Below the pieces are notes generated by a model. It was not told the origin of the DNA. It worked only from the letters and a program-made list of their open reading frames with translations, and ran no database searches. A DNA stretch of 5,884 nt from assembly GCA_964605385.1 (NCBI GenBank), contig CAZSCK010000111.1, forward strand, positions 1 through 5,884, read 5' to 3'. This stretch comes from JAGLTQ01 sp964605385. GTDB taxonomy: Bacteria > Pseudomonadota > Gammaproteobacteria > UBA6429 > Thiohalophilaceae. The stretch's first letter is position 1; each line of letters opens with the position of its first letter. The position numbers were made by a program, and so were the translations under genes. This document shows, piece after piece, positions 1 through 5,866 of the stretch.

Positions 1-75
1 AAGCCGTTGCTTAATTTTTAAGTCATTAAAGAATAAAAAAGCCCGAACTTGTTTCCTAGGCGTTCAATTAATCTG

Positions 76-107
76 TTGACGTTTAGTTAGCCTAGATGCA
101 ATATAAC
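76..107 (+). promoter_or_regulatory. Possible weak promoter for the transposase-like gene
   Basis: A TTGACG box at 76-81 matches the -35 consensus at five of six positions. TATAAC at 102-107 matches the -10 consensus at five of six, but the 20-base spacer is longer than the usual 17. CAATAT at 99-104 gives a 17-base spacer but only three matches. If the promoter is real, transcription would start near 112-116, downstream of the ATG at 96, which would favour the TTG start at 144. The call rests on consensus matching alone. Confidence 0.25.
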
Positions 108-142
108 TCCCCCAGCGGCATAAGTACGCTGGGGAGTTTTTT
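106..142 (+). terminator. Strong GC-rich hairpin with T-tract (terminator-like, hides an RBS)
   Basis: The left arm ACTCCCCCAGCG (106-117) pairs with the right arm CGCTGGGGAGT (127-137), giving eleven base pairs with one bulged C. The loop is nine bases, followed by a run of Ts at 137-142. This is the form of a Rho-independent terminator reading rightwards, and it could end a gene lying before the window. It sits at the very beginning of the transposase-like reading frame, and its right arm contains the GGGGAG that best serves as that gene's Shine-Dalgarno. A read-through transcript from outside would therefore either stop here or have the ribosome site paired. Confidence 0.7.
131..136 (+). 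promoter_or_regulatory. Shine-Dalgarno that decides a TTG start
   Basis: GGGGAG lies seven bases before the in-frame TTG at 144-146, an ideal spacing. No comparable site precedes the ATG at 96, whose upstream bases are GTTAGCCTAG. The site is inside the right arm of the 106-142 hairpin, so its access depends on whether the left arm is present in the transcript. Confidence 0.5.
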
Positions 143-143
143 A

Positions 144-1844
144 TTGTCAAATCAAGAGCTTAATAAAGCAAAACTTATAATTCCGAGCCGAATTCCACCT
201 ACTGTAAGCGATTTACAGGTTAATACTTGTCGCAATCCAATTTGCTTGCAGTTTGGCAAAGAACCCCGACAAGATGTAACAAGAGGCCGGTCTGGTAAGA
301 GTGATGGATATCGCATCATTGGAGGATGGAATAAAAGTCGTGTGTTGTGGTGTACTGTATGTGGGCAATCTTTTTCTCTTAAAAGTAACTTGGCTATTGC
401 AGAAGAATTTAAGCGCCTGTGGCAGCCACATGTCAAACCAGATGAGCCAAGCTGCCCTAATTCAGTTTGCATAAATCATGGGTATCCAGTCAATCTTCAT
501 CAAGAAAAATATCAAAACTTCGGAATAACTACTGCTGGCTCTAGGCGTTATCGTTGCAAGCAATGTCGAAAAACGTTTTCCTTTTCAACTAAACCAACGC
601 ATCGACAAAGGCAACCAGAAAAAAATGAGCCTGTATTTAAAGCGCTAATAAATAAAGTTCCTATGCGTCGCATCTGTGAATTAATGGATGTACGACCAGC
701 AGTTCTTTATCAACGCTTAAATTTTTTTCAACAACAATGTGAGCGATTTGCACGGCATTGGGAGCAATATTTTATTAACGGTAAAGAGCTGGAGTCACTT
801 CGAATTGCTGTTGATCGCCAAGATTATGTATTTAACTGGGGGAGTCAATTTGATCGGCGTAATACACAACTAAGTGCTATTGCGAGTGCCGATAATTTAT
901 CTGGCTATGTATTTGGTATGCATCTTGATTTTGATCCAACAGTTGATGTGTATGAGGCAGAATTACACTCTAGAGAAATTGATGATTTTAAAATCCTTCA
1001 ACCTTATCGTCAATATGCTCGGCTCTGGCTACCAGATGACTATGAAAGCTCGAGCTCTGCTGAAATAGAAGAGATAGATAAAATTGCTGGACAACGTTTA
1101 CCGCCAAATGGAGCCCGTGTTCGAAGAGATTACACAATGTTTGCACATTTTTTATTTCTAAAAAAACTTTTACCTGGCGCAAAAAATATACAATTTTATT
1201 TAGATCCGGAAGCTAACATCAATGCCGCTTGCCTTACAGCATTTAATAAAGATGTAATTGATGGACGTGTTAACGCATTTCTTGTTCGGATAAATAAATC
1301 ACTTACTATAAATGAAAAGCGAATGGCACTTGCTCATAAGGAGCAAAAATTTAAGCGCTTACGAAACAATGGATCTAAACAATTAGATTGGGAATTGGCA
1401 AGAAAATTAATGCGTGAAGATTATAATTATTTACTTAAAACAGAATCTGCTGCATTAAAACGGTGGACTCGCCACCCTTTGCCACATATGGGAGAACCTG
1501 AAAAATACGTTTGCTGTTTAACAGACACGATTGAAAAAAGTACAAATGAAAATATAGACATGATGCTTCATGCTAGTCTACATGCAGTAGATCGTTATTT
1601 TATGCAATTGCGTCGCCGCATATCATTGTTTGAGCGGCCAATAGCTACAGCATCCGCAGCACGTCGTGTATGGCATGGAACAAACCCATATAATCCACAA
1701 GTTGCAACTCATTTGCTTGCAATGTTTCGAGTTGCTCATAACTTTACTTTTATTGGTAAAGACAAAAAAACTGCTGCAATGCGTATTGGTTTAGTCCAAC
1801 AGCCTTTTAAATTAAATGATATTCTTTCATTTGATGAAAGTTAA
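144..1844 (+). CDS. Zinc-ribbon, HTH and DDE-type transposase-like protein
   Basis: This protein has the layout of an IS1/IS6-type transposase but is longer and carries two zinc ribbons. Numbering from the TTG at 144 (566 aa), ribbon one uses C29, C34, C70 and C73. Ribbon two uses C104, C109, C138 and C141, and its RYRCKQCRKTF segment closely resembles IS1 InsA. A helix-turn-helix follows at about 165-195 (RRICELMDV region). The RNase H-like core shows D224 (IAVDRQ), D354 (YLDPEAN) and a final VDRYFMQLRRRI block, where D483 sits where IS6-type enzymes have Glu. The end, with KTAAMRIGL, recalls the TPAMALGL tail of IS transposases. Likely role: DNA binding and possibly strand transfer. The alternative start is ATG 96 (582 aa), but it has no Shine-Dalgarno and lies before the hairpin. 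No flanking inverted repeats were found, so an intact insertion sequence is not shown. The domain type is fairly certain; activity and role are unknown. Confidence 0.75.
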   Translation: MSNQELNKAKLIIPSRIPPTVSDLQVNTCRNPICLQFGKEPRQDVTRGRSGKSDGYRIIGGWNKSRVLWCTVCGQSFSLKSNLAIAEEFKRLWQPHVKPDEPSCPNSVCINHGYPVNLHQEKYQNFGITTAGSRRYRCKQCRKTFSFSTKPTHRQRQPEKNEPVFKALINKVPMRRICELMDVRPAVLYQRLNFFQQQCERFARHWEQYFINGKELESLRIAVDRQDYVFNWGSQFDRRNTQLSAIASADNLSGYVFGMHLDFDPTVDVYEAELHSREIDDFKILQPYRQYARLWLPDDYESSSSAEIEEIDKIAGQRLPPNGARVRRDYTMFAHFLFLKKLLPGAKNIQFYLDPEANINAACLTAFNKDVIDGRVNAFLVRINKSLTINEKRMALAHKEQKFKRLRNNGSKQLDWELARKLMREDYNYLLKTESAALKRWTRHPLPHMGEPEKYVCCLTDTIEKSTNENIDMMLHASLHAVDRYFMQLRRRISLFERPIATASAARRVWHGTNPYNPQVATHLLAMFRVAHNFTFIGKDKKTAAMRIGLVQQPFKLNDILSFDES

Positions 1845-2431
1845 TTAGACTTAGGAAAAGAATACTGTTCTACAATCTTTGTATTTTTTACAATGATACG
1901 TTGAATAGGTATGCCATCATATATTTCCTTCTTTTGCTCTTCATCAAGGCGATGCTGATGTAAAAAATATGGAATCAAGCATCGCTTAAGCGTAACCTTC
2001 CACACAAAATCACCTTTACTCTTTTTCATGCCGTACTCTTTGGCTATTACGCGTTGCTGAGATGTAGATAATTCAGAGTTTGGTATTACTTCTATCGTTT
2101 CTGTTTCGATCCAGTCCAGATCTATACCTGCTAATTCTGGTATAGGTATATTTATTTGTTTTGCTGATGAAATTCTAAATAATGCTATGTTTATGTAGTG
2201 TTTTCTTAGTGAATCATAAACTCGCACATACCAAGAAATCCCCGCATAGACTAATGCATGAGGCCATATATTACGCTTTGCTGCTTTAGTTTTTGAAAAT
2301 GATTGATAATGGATTTCACAACCATGTTTGTCATGAATAGCAGATAAAATTGACCGAAACACAGCTTGATCAACTAAGCCTTCTGGCTCTGGTAATACTG
2401 AACTAGGGACTATAACCCCCAACTCGGCCAT
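1841..2431 (-). CDS. WYL-domain regulator, CapW/BrxR type, lacking its N-terminal HTH
   Basis: This encodes 196 aa from the ATG at 2431; a TTG one codon earlier is also possible. Residues ~38-90 form a WYL domain, a ligand-sensing Sm-like fold, with IHYQS (40-44), R53, the WYVRVY strand (67-72) and FRI (85-87). Residues ~108-190 match the C-terminal domain of CapW/BrxR-type repressors, with IPNSELSTSQQ and EYGM. Such proteins are normally near 280-300 aa, with a winged helix-turn-helix first that binds the operator of a nearby defence operon. That part is absent: the frame is closed by a TAA at 2462-2464, only ten codons before the start, and no Shine-Dalgarno precedes either start. I infer a 5' deletion that left a promoterless relic, though a short dimerising or ligand-binding product cannot be excluded. 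Its stop overlaps the convergent transposase-like gene in the shared TTAA. Confidence 0.8.
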   Translation of the reverse strand: MAELGVIVPSSVLPEPEGLVDQAVFRSILSAIHDKHGCEIHYQSFSKTKAAKRNIWPHALVYAGISWYVRVYDSLRKHYINIALFRISSAKQINIPIPELAGIDLDWIETETIEVIPNSELSTSQQRVIAKEYGMKKSKGDFVWKVTLKRCLIPYFLHQHRLDEEQKKEIYDGIPIQRIIVKNTKIVEQYSFPKSN

Positions 2432-2447
2432 CAATGATGACGAAGGT

Positions 2448-2475
2448 TTTTTAGTGTTATGTTAGCATTGATAAT
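2448..2475 (+). promoter_or_regulatory. Candidate promoter of the methylase operon
   Basis: GATAAT at 2470-2475 matches the -10 consensus at five of six positions. The best-placed -35, TTTTTA at 2448-2453 with a 16-base spacer, matches only three of six, so the promoter would be weak or need an activator. It lies in the only non-coding gap before the methylase. Predicted transcription start is near 2482. Confidence 0.3.
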
Positions 2476-2481
2476 TAATCA
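2469..2481. promoter_or_regulatory. Operator-like near-palindrome over the -10 box
   Basis: TGATAATTAATCA is a 13-base inverted repeat with one mismatched pair, centred on 2475 and covering the candidate -10 of the methylase. Position and size would suit a repressor site, and WYL regulators of the CapW/BrxR group bind inverted repeats beside defence operons. AT-rich DNA makes short palindromes common, so this is a weak call. Confidence 0.2.
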
Positions 2482-2504
2482 CAAGGGAAATTGGACACAC
2501 TCCA

Positions 2505-2966
2505 ATGAGTAGCCAAAATATTGATCGTTGGTTTGATATCTGGGGATACCAGTCAGGTGCTGGTCTGTACTCATGGGACGACGAATTACCCGAGTTACAT
2601 GCATACCGCAATGAAGTTAACGAATTACTTAATCCCGATGGATTAATTCGTGCAACAGCAGTATTCGACATCGAAGGCGTACCTACGATTTGCTTCATCG
2701 AAGACAACGGGGAGCTTGTAGACGATCAAATTGCCCTTAACCGAATTCGTGAAAAAATTTGGAATCAAAATTTAATTTCAATTGTTCTTGTTGTTGGTAA
2801 AAAAGATGCATTAGCGCTTCCTGTTTGCCGTCAGGAACTTGAGCCGGAGCACCTTCAACTCTTAGATGCACACGCTTCAGGGCCATATTCTCAACGTGAT
2901 ATTCAATCAGGTGATATCTTTCGACGTCATACTCAATGGTTTGAACCTAATGATCGTGTAGACTAG
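2505..2966 (+). CDS. N-terminal fragment of the methylase, up to the amber codon
   Basis: These 153 codons are what would be translated without suppression. The fragment has alternating strands and helices (ATAVFDIEGVPTICFIE at 50-66, then a helix and ISIVLVVG at 91-98) like the N-terminal domain of large class I methylases that carry the IWNQN signature. D55 and E66 sit on neighbouring strands, which loosely recalls a PD-(D/E)xK nuclease, but no following lysine motif is convincing. On its own it has no methylase motifs. The start ATG has only a weak GGA (2493-2495) before it; AAGGGA at 2483-2488 is too far away. Confidence 0.6.
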   Translation: MSSQNIDRWFDIWGYQSGAGLYSWDDELPELHAYRNEVNELLNPDGLIRATAVFDIEGVPTICFIEDNGELVDDQIALNRIREKIWNQNLISIVLVVGKKDALALPVCRQELEPEHLQLLDAHASGPYSQRDIQSGDIFRRHTQWFEPNDRVD

Positions 2967-2967
2967 G
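2963..2967 (+). other. Amber codon in a CTAGG context
   Basis: Bases 2964-2966 read TAG in frame with coding sequence on both sides. The five bases CTAGG differ by one C-to-T change from CCAGG, a Dcm methylation site; reverting it gives glutamine (GAC CAG GAT). The stop also sits in the loop of a five-pair inverted repeat, GTAGA (2958-2962) with TCTAC (2969-2973). No short repeat suggesting phase variation is present. Confidence 0.7.
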
Positions 2968-3044
2968 ATCTACTTCGAAACCTCCAGCATATTGTCAAGG
3001 ATTTAGTCGATACAGGGCTGGATAAGATAGATGCTCAATACCTC

Positions 3045-5567
3045 ATGTCGCAGGTACTATTTATCGCTTATCTGGAGTGTCGGGATATAATAGGCGAAAA
3101 CTATCGAACCAAACACCAGTTAGGGCAACTTCTTGACCTTATAGGTAATTTTGATCGTTCAGGTTTAAAGCGATTACTCGCACAACTCAAAGATGACTTC
3201 AATGGTGATTTTCTTGAATCAGAAGCATTTGGTTCGTCACTATGGTTGTCTTTATCTGATGAAGCCCTTCACCGTATAGATCAGTTTTTACGTCGAGTCG
3301 ATCTTGAAACTGGCCAAACAAACTTTTGGCACTATGATTTTCGCTTTATACCTGTTGAATTGATATCTGGAATTTATGAATCTTTTCTTTCTGTTGAGAA
3401 AAAAGAGGTTGGTGCTTATTATACGCCTAGAAATCTTGCAAACCTTGTTGTTGATCGTGCTTTTTCTAACTCTACAAATATCCTAGAAGAGAAAATTTAT
3501 GATGGTGCTTGTGGTTCAGGTATTTTACTAACAACTGCTTACCGCCGAATGCTCTCTTTTGCTGAAGTTAAATTAAAACGTCCTCTTAATTTTAATGAAC
3601 GCCGGAAGCTGTTAGAAGAACATATATATGGTTCAGATATTAATGAATCTGCTTGTCGAGTCACCGCATTTAGCTTATATCTTTCTTTGCTTGAAGGTTT
3701 ACAACCTGCTGATATTGGAGAGTTGCAGGATAATGAGAATATCAAACTACCATCTTTAAGCAAAAATAATATAATTTCTGGCTTAGTACGGGGAGATTTC
3801 TTTTCTGATTCGAACCCCCACGCATCTAATCAAAAATTCACTCTGCTTCTATCCAATCCTCCTTGGGTTGAATCAAGTAAGGAAGAAGAACGTAGTAGCG
3901 ATTTATGGGTTGAAAAACACAAGATTAAAATTCCACGTCGTCAAACCGCAGGAGCATTCATGCTTCGTGCTCGAGATTGTCTTGCTCCTCATGGGCGTGT
4001 ATGTCTTATCTTACCCGTTAGTATTCTCGCCGCTCCAACCAGTGAACAATTCTTAAAACTTTGGCTTGATCAATTTATACCTGAGACCATTATAAATTTT
4101 GGCGATCTACGTAAATTACTATTTAGTACCGCCAGAAATCCAGGGATGGTAATCACCGCTATACCTAGGAATAAAGATCAAATTAGCCAAATACCTGGCT
4201 CAGAAACATTTGAGTACTGGGTTCCGAAAGCGGATATTAGTGTCGCATTTGGTCGCCTAACTCTCCATAGCACAGATCGACATATACTCCAATCAAATAT
4301 GCTTCGCCAATTTCCGGAGGTACTTACGACTTTATTCTGGGGCAGTGAACGTGATGTTGCAACGATTGCCAGCTCAAGATTACATGGAACTTTAGCAAAA
4401 CTTATTCATAAAAAGGGAGCATTTCCGTCAAGAAAAGGATTTCACCAACATGATTCATCCATTGAAAAACCAGTTTCAACTAAACCTTTGCATTCAATGC
4501 CATTCTTGGATGCAAATTGCTTTAAAGTTGATGGGCCTGTCCTGAATAAAAATTTATTAACTTCTTTTCCAAAGCAGAAAAAAACTGCGGCAAGATTACC
4601 TGATGATCTGATAGAAGCATTTCACGGCCCCAAAATCATCTTTAAAGATGGTGCATCGAATACACGACAGATATGTGCAGCTTTTTCGAATGAAGCCTTT
4701 TCGTTTATAAGCAGTATTGGTGTCATAGCAGGTACAGTGGGAGATGAATCACTCTTGCGATTTATTGCTACATACATGCACTCAAGTCTTGCCCAATATG
4801 TATTGTTACTTACCGCCTATCAGCTGAATTTTGATAGAGAACGTATCTCACTTACCGATATAAAGGGCTTACCGTTTGTGCATCCAGACGATCATCCTAA
4901 TCCAGATAAAGCATGGCGTATTGTTCATTCTGTCGCTGATTTGACACAACGCGAAGAAAATAAAAAATTGTTAAGCCCATCTTTCAATATGCAGGAAAGT
5001 AATGCGCTTGTTCTTGATTACTTTGGACTAAATAGTTTACAAAAAGCACGGATAAAAGAAGTAACAAACATCATAGCGCCTAACCTACAGCCAGGATCAG
5101 TTAAAGGACTTCTCTCACCTTTGCAAAACCGACCTCGGAAAGCAAACATTACTGGATACACTAAAGCTTTACATAAAGAATTTGATCTATTGAGAAAAAC
5201 GCGTGGAGGGGTTGGAGATATTAATATTAGTGTGAGAGTAGATCATCAATCAACATGTGGCTCATTAGGGGTTATTTGTATTGAACCGAATTTTCGACAT
5301 GACTCTGAAAATAATTCCCAATCAGATATAGATGAAGGCAATGATGTGGTAAGTCAACTTTTAACGAAATTAAGTAAGGATAAACTACTCCCCTTATCAA
5401 TCCAGAATAATCTTAACTTAGCTACTGATGTGGTTATACGCCAAAAGGATACTCTTTATCTTATAAAACCGCTTGTTACACGGCTTTGGCTATTGTCAGA
5501 AGCTTATCGAGACGCACAACGCATTGTTCAGTTCATATTATCTAGCAATAACGAAAAGGTATCCTGA
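3045..5567 (+). CDS. C-terminal fragment of the methylase with all catalytic motifs
   Basis: If translation restarts after the amber codon, the first in-frame ATG is at 3045 and gives 840 aa. It retains GAYYTP (123-128), DGACGSG (153-159), D198 and NPPW (271-274), so it holds the entire catalytic domain. However, the ATG falls inside a helix (QYLMSQVLFIAYL), and no Shine-Dalgarno precedes it, so efficient independent expression is doubtful. The final ~40 residues (LYLIKP, then LWLLSEAYRDAQRIV) form a conserved-looking terminus, indicating that the 3' end is intact. Confidence 0.6.
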   Translation: MSQVLFIAYLECRDIIGENYRTKHQLGQLLDLIGNFDRSGLKRLLAQLKDDFNGDFLESEAFGSSLWLSLSDEALHRIDQFLRRVDLETGQTNFWHYDFRFIPVELISGIYESFLSVEKKEVGAYYTPRNLANLVVDRAFSNSTNILEEKIYDGACGSGILLTTAYRRMLSFAEVKLKRPLNFNERRKLLEEHIYGSDINESACRVTAFSLYLSLLEGLQPADIGELQDNENIKLPSLSKNNIISGLVRGDFFSDSNPHASNQKFTLLLSNPPWVESSKEEERSSDLWVEKHKIKIPRRQTAGAFMLRARDCLAPHGRVCLILPVSILAAPTSEQFLKLWLDQFIPETIINFGDLRKLLFSTARNPGMVITAIPRNKDQISQIPGSETFEYWVPKADISVAFGRLTLHSTDRHILQSNMLRQFPEVLTTLFWGSERDVATIASSRLHGTLAKLIHKKGAFPSRKGFHQHDSSIEKPVSTKPLHSMPFLDANCFKVDGPVLNKNLLTSFPKQKKTAARLPDDLIEAFHGPKIIFKDGASNTRQICAAFSNEAFSFISSIGVIAGTVGDESLLRFIATYMHSSLAQYVLLLTAYQLNFDRERISLTDIKGLPFVHPDDHPNPDKAWRIVHSVADLTQREENKKLLSPSFNMQESNALVLDYFGLNSLQKARIKEVTNIIAPNLQPGSVKGLLSPLQNRPRKANITGYTKALHKEFDLLRKTRGGVGDINISVRVDHQSTCGSLGVICIEPNFRHDSENNSQSDIDEGNDVVSQLLTKLSKDKLLPLSIQNNLNLATDVVIRQKDTLYLIKPLVTRLWLLSEAYRDAQRIVQFILSSNNEKVS
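5554..5559 (+). promoter_or_regulatory. RBS for the downstream partner gene, inside the methylase end
   Basis: AAAAGG ends ten bases before the GTG at 5570, within the last codons of the methylase. With only two bases between the methylase stop and this GTG, the two genes are probably translationally coupled. Confidence 0.5.
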
Positions 5568-5569
5568 TT

Positions 5570-5866
5570 GTGCGGAAGCGTTATAGTTGGGATGAGCTTT
5601 TACCTGTAGATGAAACCCGTTTAGCAGCAGAATTTCTTGTGAAAACATGGAACCTGATATCTGTAGCAGATCCAGATAAATACGCATTTAAACACTATGA
5701 ACCAAAACTAACAGAATTACTGGCTCTAAATTTATGTAAGCTAAAGGCTGACTCTGGCCTGACAGGGTATTGGATTACCGAGGATAATGTACCTTATATT
5801 GATGAAAATGGTCAGGTACGACGCACTAGAAGGGTTGGTCGAGTTTTTTTACTGTGGCTTTTTTAA
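5570..5866 (+). CDS. Partner protein of the methylase, probably 3'-truncated or frameshifted
   Basis: This encodes 98 aa from a GTG start, two bases after the methylase stop, so the two form one operon. Residues 1-88 look like a genuine protein start: a charged beginning (MRKRYSWDELLPVDE), helices with VKTWNLISVADPDKY, YEPKLTELL, then LTGYWITED and an acidic turn before a basic RRTRR. The last ten residues (VGRVFLLWLF) are an abrupt hydrophobic tail encoded across T-runs at 5844-5850 and 5859-5864, and they do not look like a continuation of the same domain. I recall proteins with this kind of helical start that continue into an R-x-DI strand and FEFKK of a PD-(D/E)xK nuclease fold. If so, the catalytic part is missing here. 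That assignment is inference from memory of the pattern; the safe label is uncharacterised. Both other forward frames stay open to the window end, so an indel is possible. Confidence 0.6.
   Translation: MRKRYSWDELLPVDETRLAAEFLVKTWNLISVADPDKYAFKHYEPKLTELLALNLCKLKADSGLTGYWITEDNVPYIDENGQVRRTRRVGRVFLLWLF

Larger units (their letters stand above)
2505..5567 (+). pseudogene. Class I N6-adenine DNA methyltransferase broken by one in-frame amber codon
   Basis: One reading frame of 1020 codons has a single internal TAG at codon 154 (2964-2966). The 26 codons between that TAG and the next ATG (3045) are plainly part of the protein: RVD before the stop and DLLRNL after it join into the usual RVDxxLLxNL helix of large stand-alone methylases. 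The product would transfer a methyl group from S-adenosylmethionine to adenine N6 in DNA. In full-frame numbering there is an N-terminal domain (~1-150, with WNQN at 86-89), a helical segment (~150-280), GAYYTP (303-308), the SAM motif DGACGSG (333-339, Gly for the usual Pro), D378, the catalytic NPPW (451-454), then a long C-terminal half that probably recognises the target and ends in LYLIKP (from 984). The layout resembles type IIG or DISARM-like methylases more than HsdM; exact class is uncertain. A sequencing error or suppression remains possible. Confidence 0.8.

Noticed and set aside
35..61. Minus-strand terminator ending in the A-run at 35-40
   Set aside because: The stem would have only three or four sound pairs plus wobbles, and no minus-strand gene leads into it.
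56..95. CTAGGC (56-61) and GCCTAG (90-95) as an insertion-sequence end or operator
   Set aside because: The match stops after six bases and has no partner at the other end of the gene; chance is likely.
96..143. ATG at 96 as the start of the transposase-like gene
   Set aside because: It has no Shine-Dalgarno, lies before a terminator-like hairpin and possibly upstream of the transcript start. TTG 144 has a well-placed GGGGAG. The ATG is kept only as an alternative.
152..472. Opposite-strand open frames of 72-106 codons
   Set aside because: They lie antisense to the zinc-ribbon coding region, have no Shine-Dalgarno or recognisable domain, and are best explained as shadows.
2462..2707. 81-codon minus-strand frame as the missing HTH of the WYL regulator
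   Set aside because: It is antisense to the methylase start, has no helix-turn-helix pattern and reads as low-complexity shadow protein.
2964..2966. Programmed readthrough, pyrrolysine or another recoding of TAG
   Set aside because: No convincing downstream element, and the flanking inverted repeat is only five pairs. A simple nonsense mutation or sequencing error is more economical.
3539..3763. Minus-strand 74-codon frame and plus-strand 62-codon frame (3868-4056) inside the methylase
   Set aside because: Both overlap the conserved catalytic region of the methylase in other frames and have no independent coding evidence.
2505..5567. Naming the methylase pglX, drmMI or hsdM
   Set aside because: Motifs fix the class I adenine methylase fold but not the family, and the companion genes that would identify BREX or DISARM are not in the window.
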